NCBI GenBank assembly: GCA_947589145.1
Contig: CANQCB010000025.1
Location: 1-15,488, forward strand
Reading direction: 5' to 3'
DNA length: 15,488 bases
Origin: an uncultured Clostridia bacterium
Lineage (GTDB): Bacteria > Bacillota > Clostridia > Christensenellales > Pumilibacteraceae
The notes below the pieces were generated by a model that saw nothing but the letters and a program-made list of their open reading frames with translations, searched no databases and was not told the origin of the DNA. Numbering within the stretch: the stretch's first letter is position 1; every line of letters begins with the position of its first letter. Below are positions 15,070 to 15,488 of this stretch, piece by piece. The translations under genes and the position numbers were made by a program.

Positions 15070-15488
15070 TTATTTCCAGACCTGTCTGTCGTCGCTTATG
15101 ACGTTGAGGTAGTCCACGTTTATGTCCTCGGGACCCTGCATGGAACACCCCTTTTCTTTCATGTAGACTATGCATTCCACTATCTCGCGCGTGATCATTT
15201 CGCCGGGCGCGAGAATCGGTATTCCCGGAGGATAGCACATTACGAACTCGCCGCAGATCTTGCCGACGGCTTTTTTGAGCGGTACGCTCTTTTTTTCCGC
15301 GTAAAAGGCGGCTTGCGGCGAAACGAGTACGCGCGGCGCGATATATTCCATGCCCAGCATTTTGCTCGACTTGCCCGAATAAAGGCGGCGAATATCCGAT
15401 AACGCGCCGACGAGCCGCTCGATGTCCTGCAACCTGTCGCCTATCGACACGTACGCGAGGATATTGCAGAGGTCGCCGAACTCTATCT
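15070..15488 (-). CDS. speA: Orn/Lys/Arg decarboxylase (probable arginine decarboxylase), C-terminal part only
   Basis: Only the last 138 residues lie in the window; the reading frame is open to the right edge, so the gene continues beyond 15488. Matching features of the PLP fold-type I Orn/Lys/Arg decarboxylase C-terminus are EFGDLCNILAYVSIGD, the SPQAAFYAEKKSVPL segment, and CYPPGIPILAPGEMI followed by a glutamate/lysine-rich tail. The PLP lysine is outside the window. Context (agmatine deiminase and N-carbamoylputrescine amidase in the same operon) argues for arginine as substrate, giving agmatine. The TAA stop is followed by speE after 18 nt. Lysine or ornithine specificity cannot be excluded from this fragment. 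Confidence 0.88.
   Translation of the reverse strand, partial: IEFGDLCNILAYVSIGDRLQDIERLVGALSDIRRLYSGKSSKMLGMEYIAPRVLVSPQAAFYAEKKSVPLKKAVGKICGEFVMCYPPGIPILAPGEMITREIVECIVYMKEKGCSMQGPEDINVDYLNVISDDRQVWK

Overview
The window looks like chromosome of an endospore-forming member of the Clostridia (Bacillota), probably an uncultured gut-type lineage. It carries SpoIIE and a complete gerA-type germinant receptor operon, together with a polyamine gene set of the kind found in gut Firmicutes. The assignment to Clostridia rather than Bacilli is inference. Base composition is mid-range by eye, with many CG-rich codons. Every gene I can support lies on the minus strand, so transcription runs from the right edge to the left edge. 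I see no tRNA, rRNA, CRISPR array, transposase or phage gene.

Right part (about 15488 down to 9777): a tightly packed operon for polyamine synthesis. In transcription order it holds an Orn/Lys/Arg decarboxylase (only the C-terminus is in the window), a spermidine synthase homologue (speE), a carboxy(nor)spermidine dehydrogenase, a carboxy(nor)spermidine decarboxylase (nspC), agmatine deiminase (aguA) and N-carbamoylputrescine amidase (aguB). Gaps are 11 to 18 nt, plus one 4-nt ATGA overlap. If the first enzyme decarboxylates arginine, the set runs arginine > agmatine > N-carbamoylputrescine > putrescine > carboxyspermidine > spermidine. SpeE is then a second, apparently redundant aminopropylation enzyme, and it has several altered substrate-site residues.

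Middle (9663 to 5848): gerAA-gerAB-gerAC, encoding the membrane-bound spore germinant receptor. Three details stand out. The gerAA 5' end lies in a structured, GerA-unlike block with an uncertain start. gerAB is preceded by a nine-G tract that serves as its ribosome binding site. The C subunit has no lipobox cysteine. A 180-bp gap (5668-5847) then holds a weak hairpin and a strong sigma-A-like promoter.

Left-middle (5667 to 3335): a surface-anchored glycoside hydrolase family 5 enzyme. Its lipoprotein signal peptide and its main body are in different reading frames, separated at a six-G tract. A near-perfect intrinsic terminator follows the stop codon.

Left (3239 to 7): spoIIE, then a histidine-phosphatase-family gene, then trmL (tRNA 2'-O-methyltransferase). 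The last two are joined by an ATGA overlap. A near-consensus extended -10 promoter lies across the spoIIE stop codon, placed so that the phosphatase-trmL message would begin at or next to its ATG (leaderless).

I found no wholly new multi-gene system. The strongest points for follow-up are the split GH5 lipoprotein, the divergent SpeE inside a carboxyspermidine operon, the candidate leaderless promoter, and the odd block at the start of gerAA.
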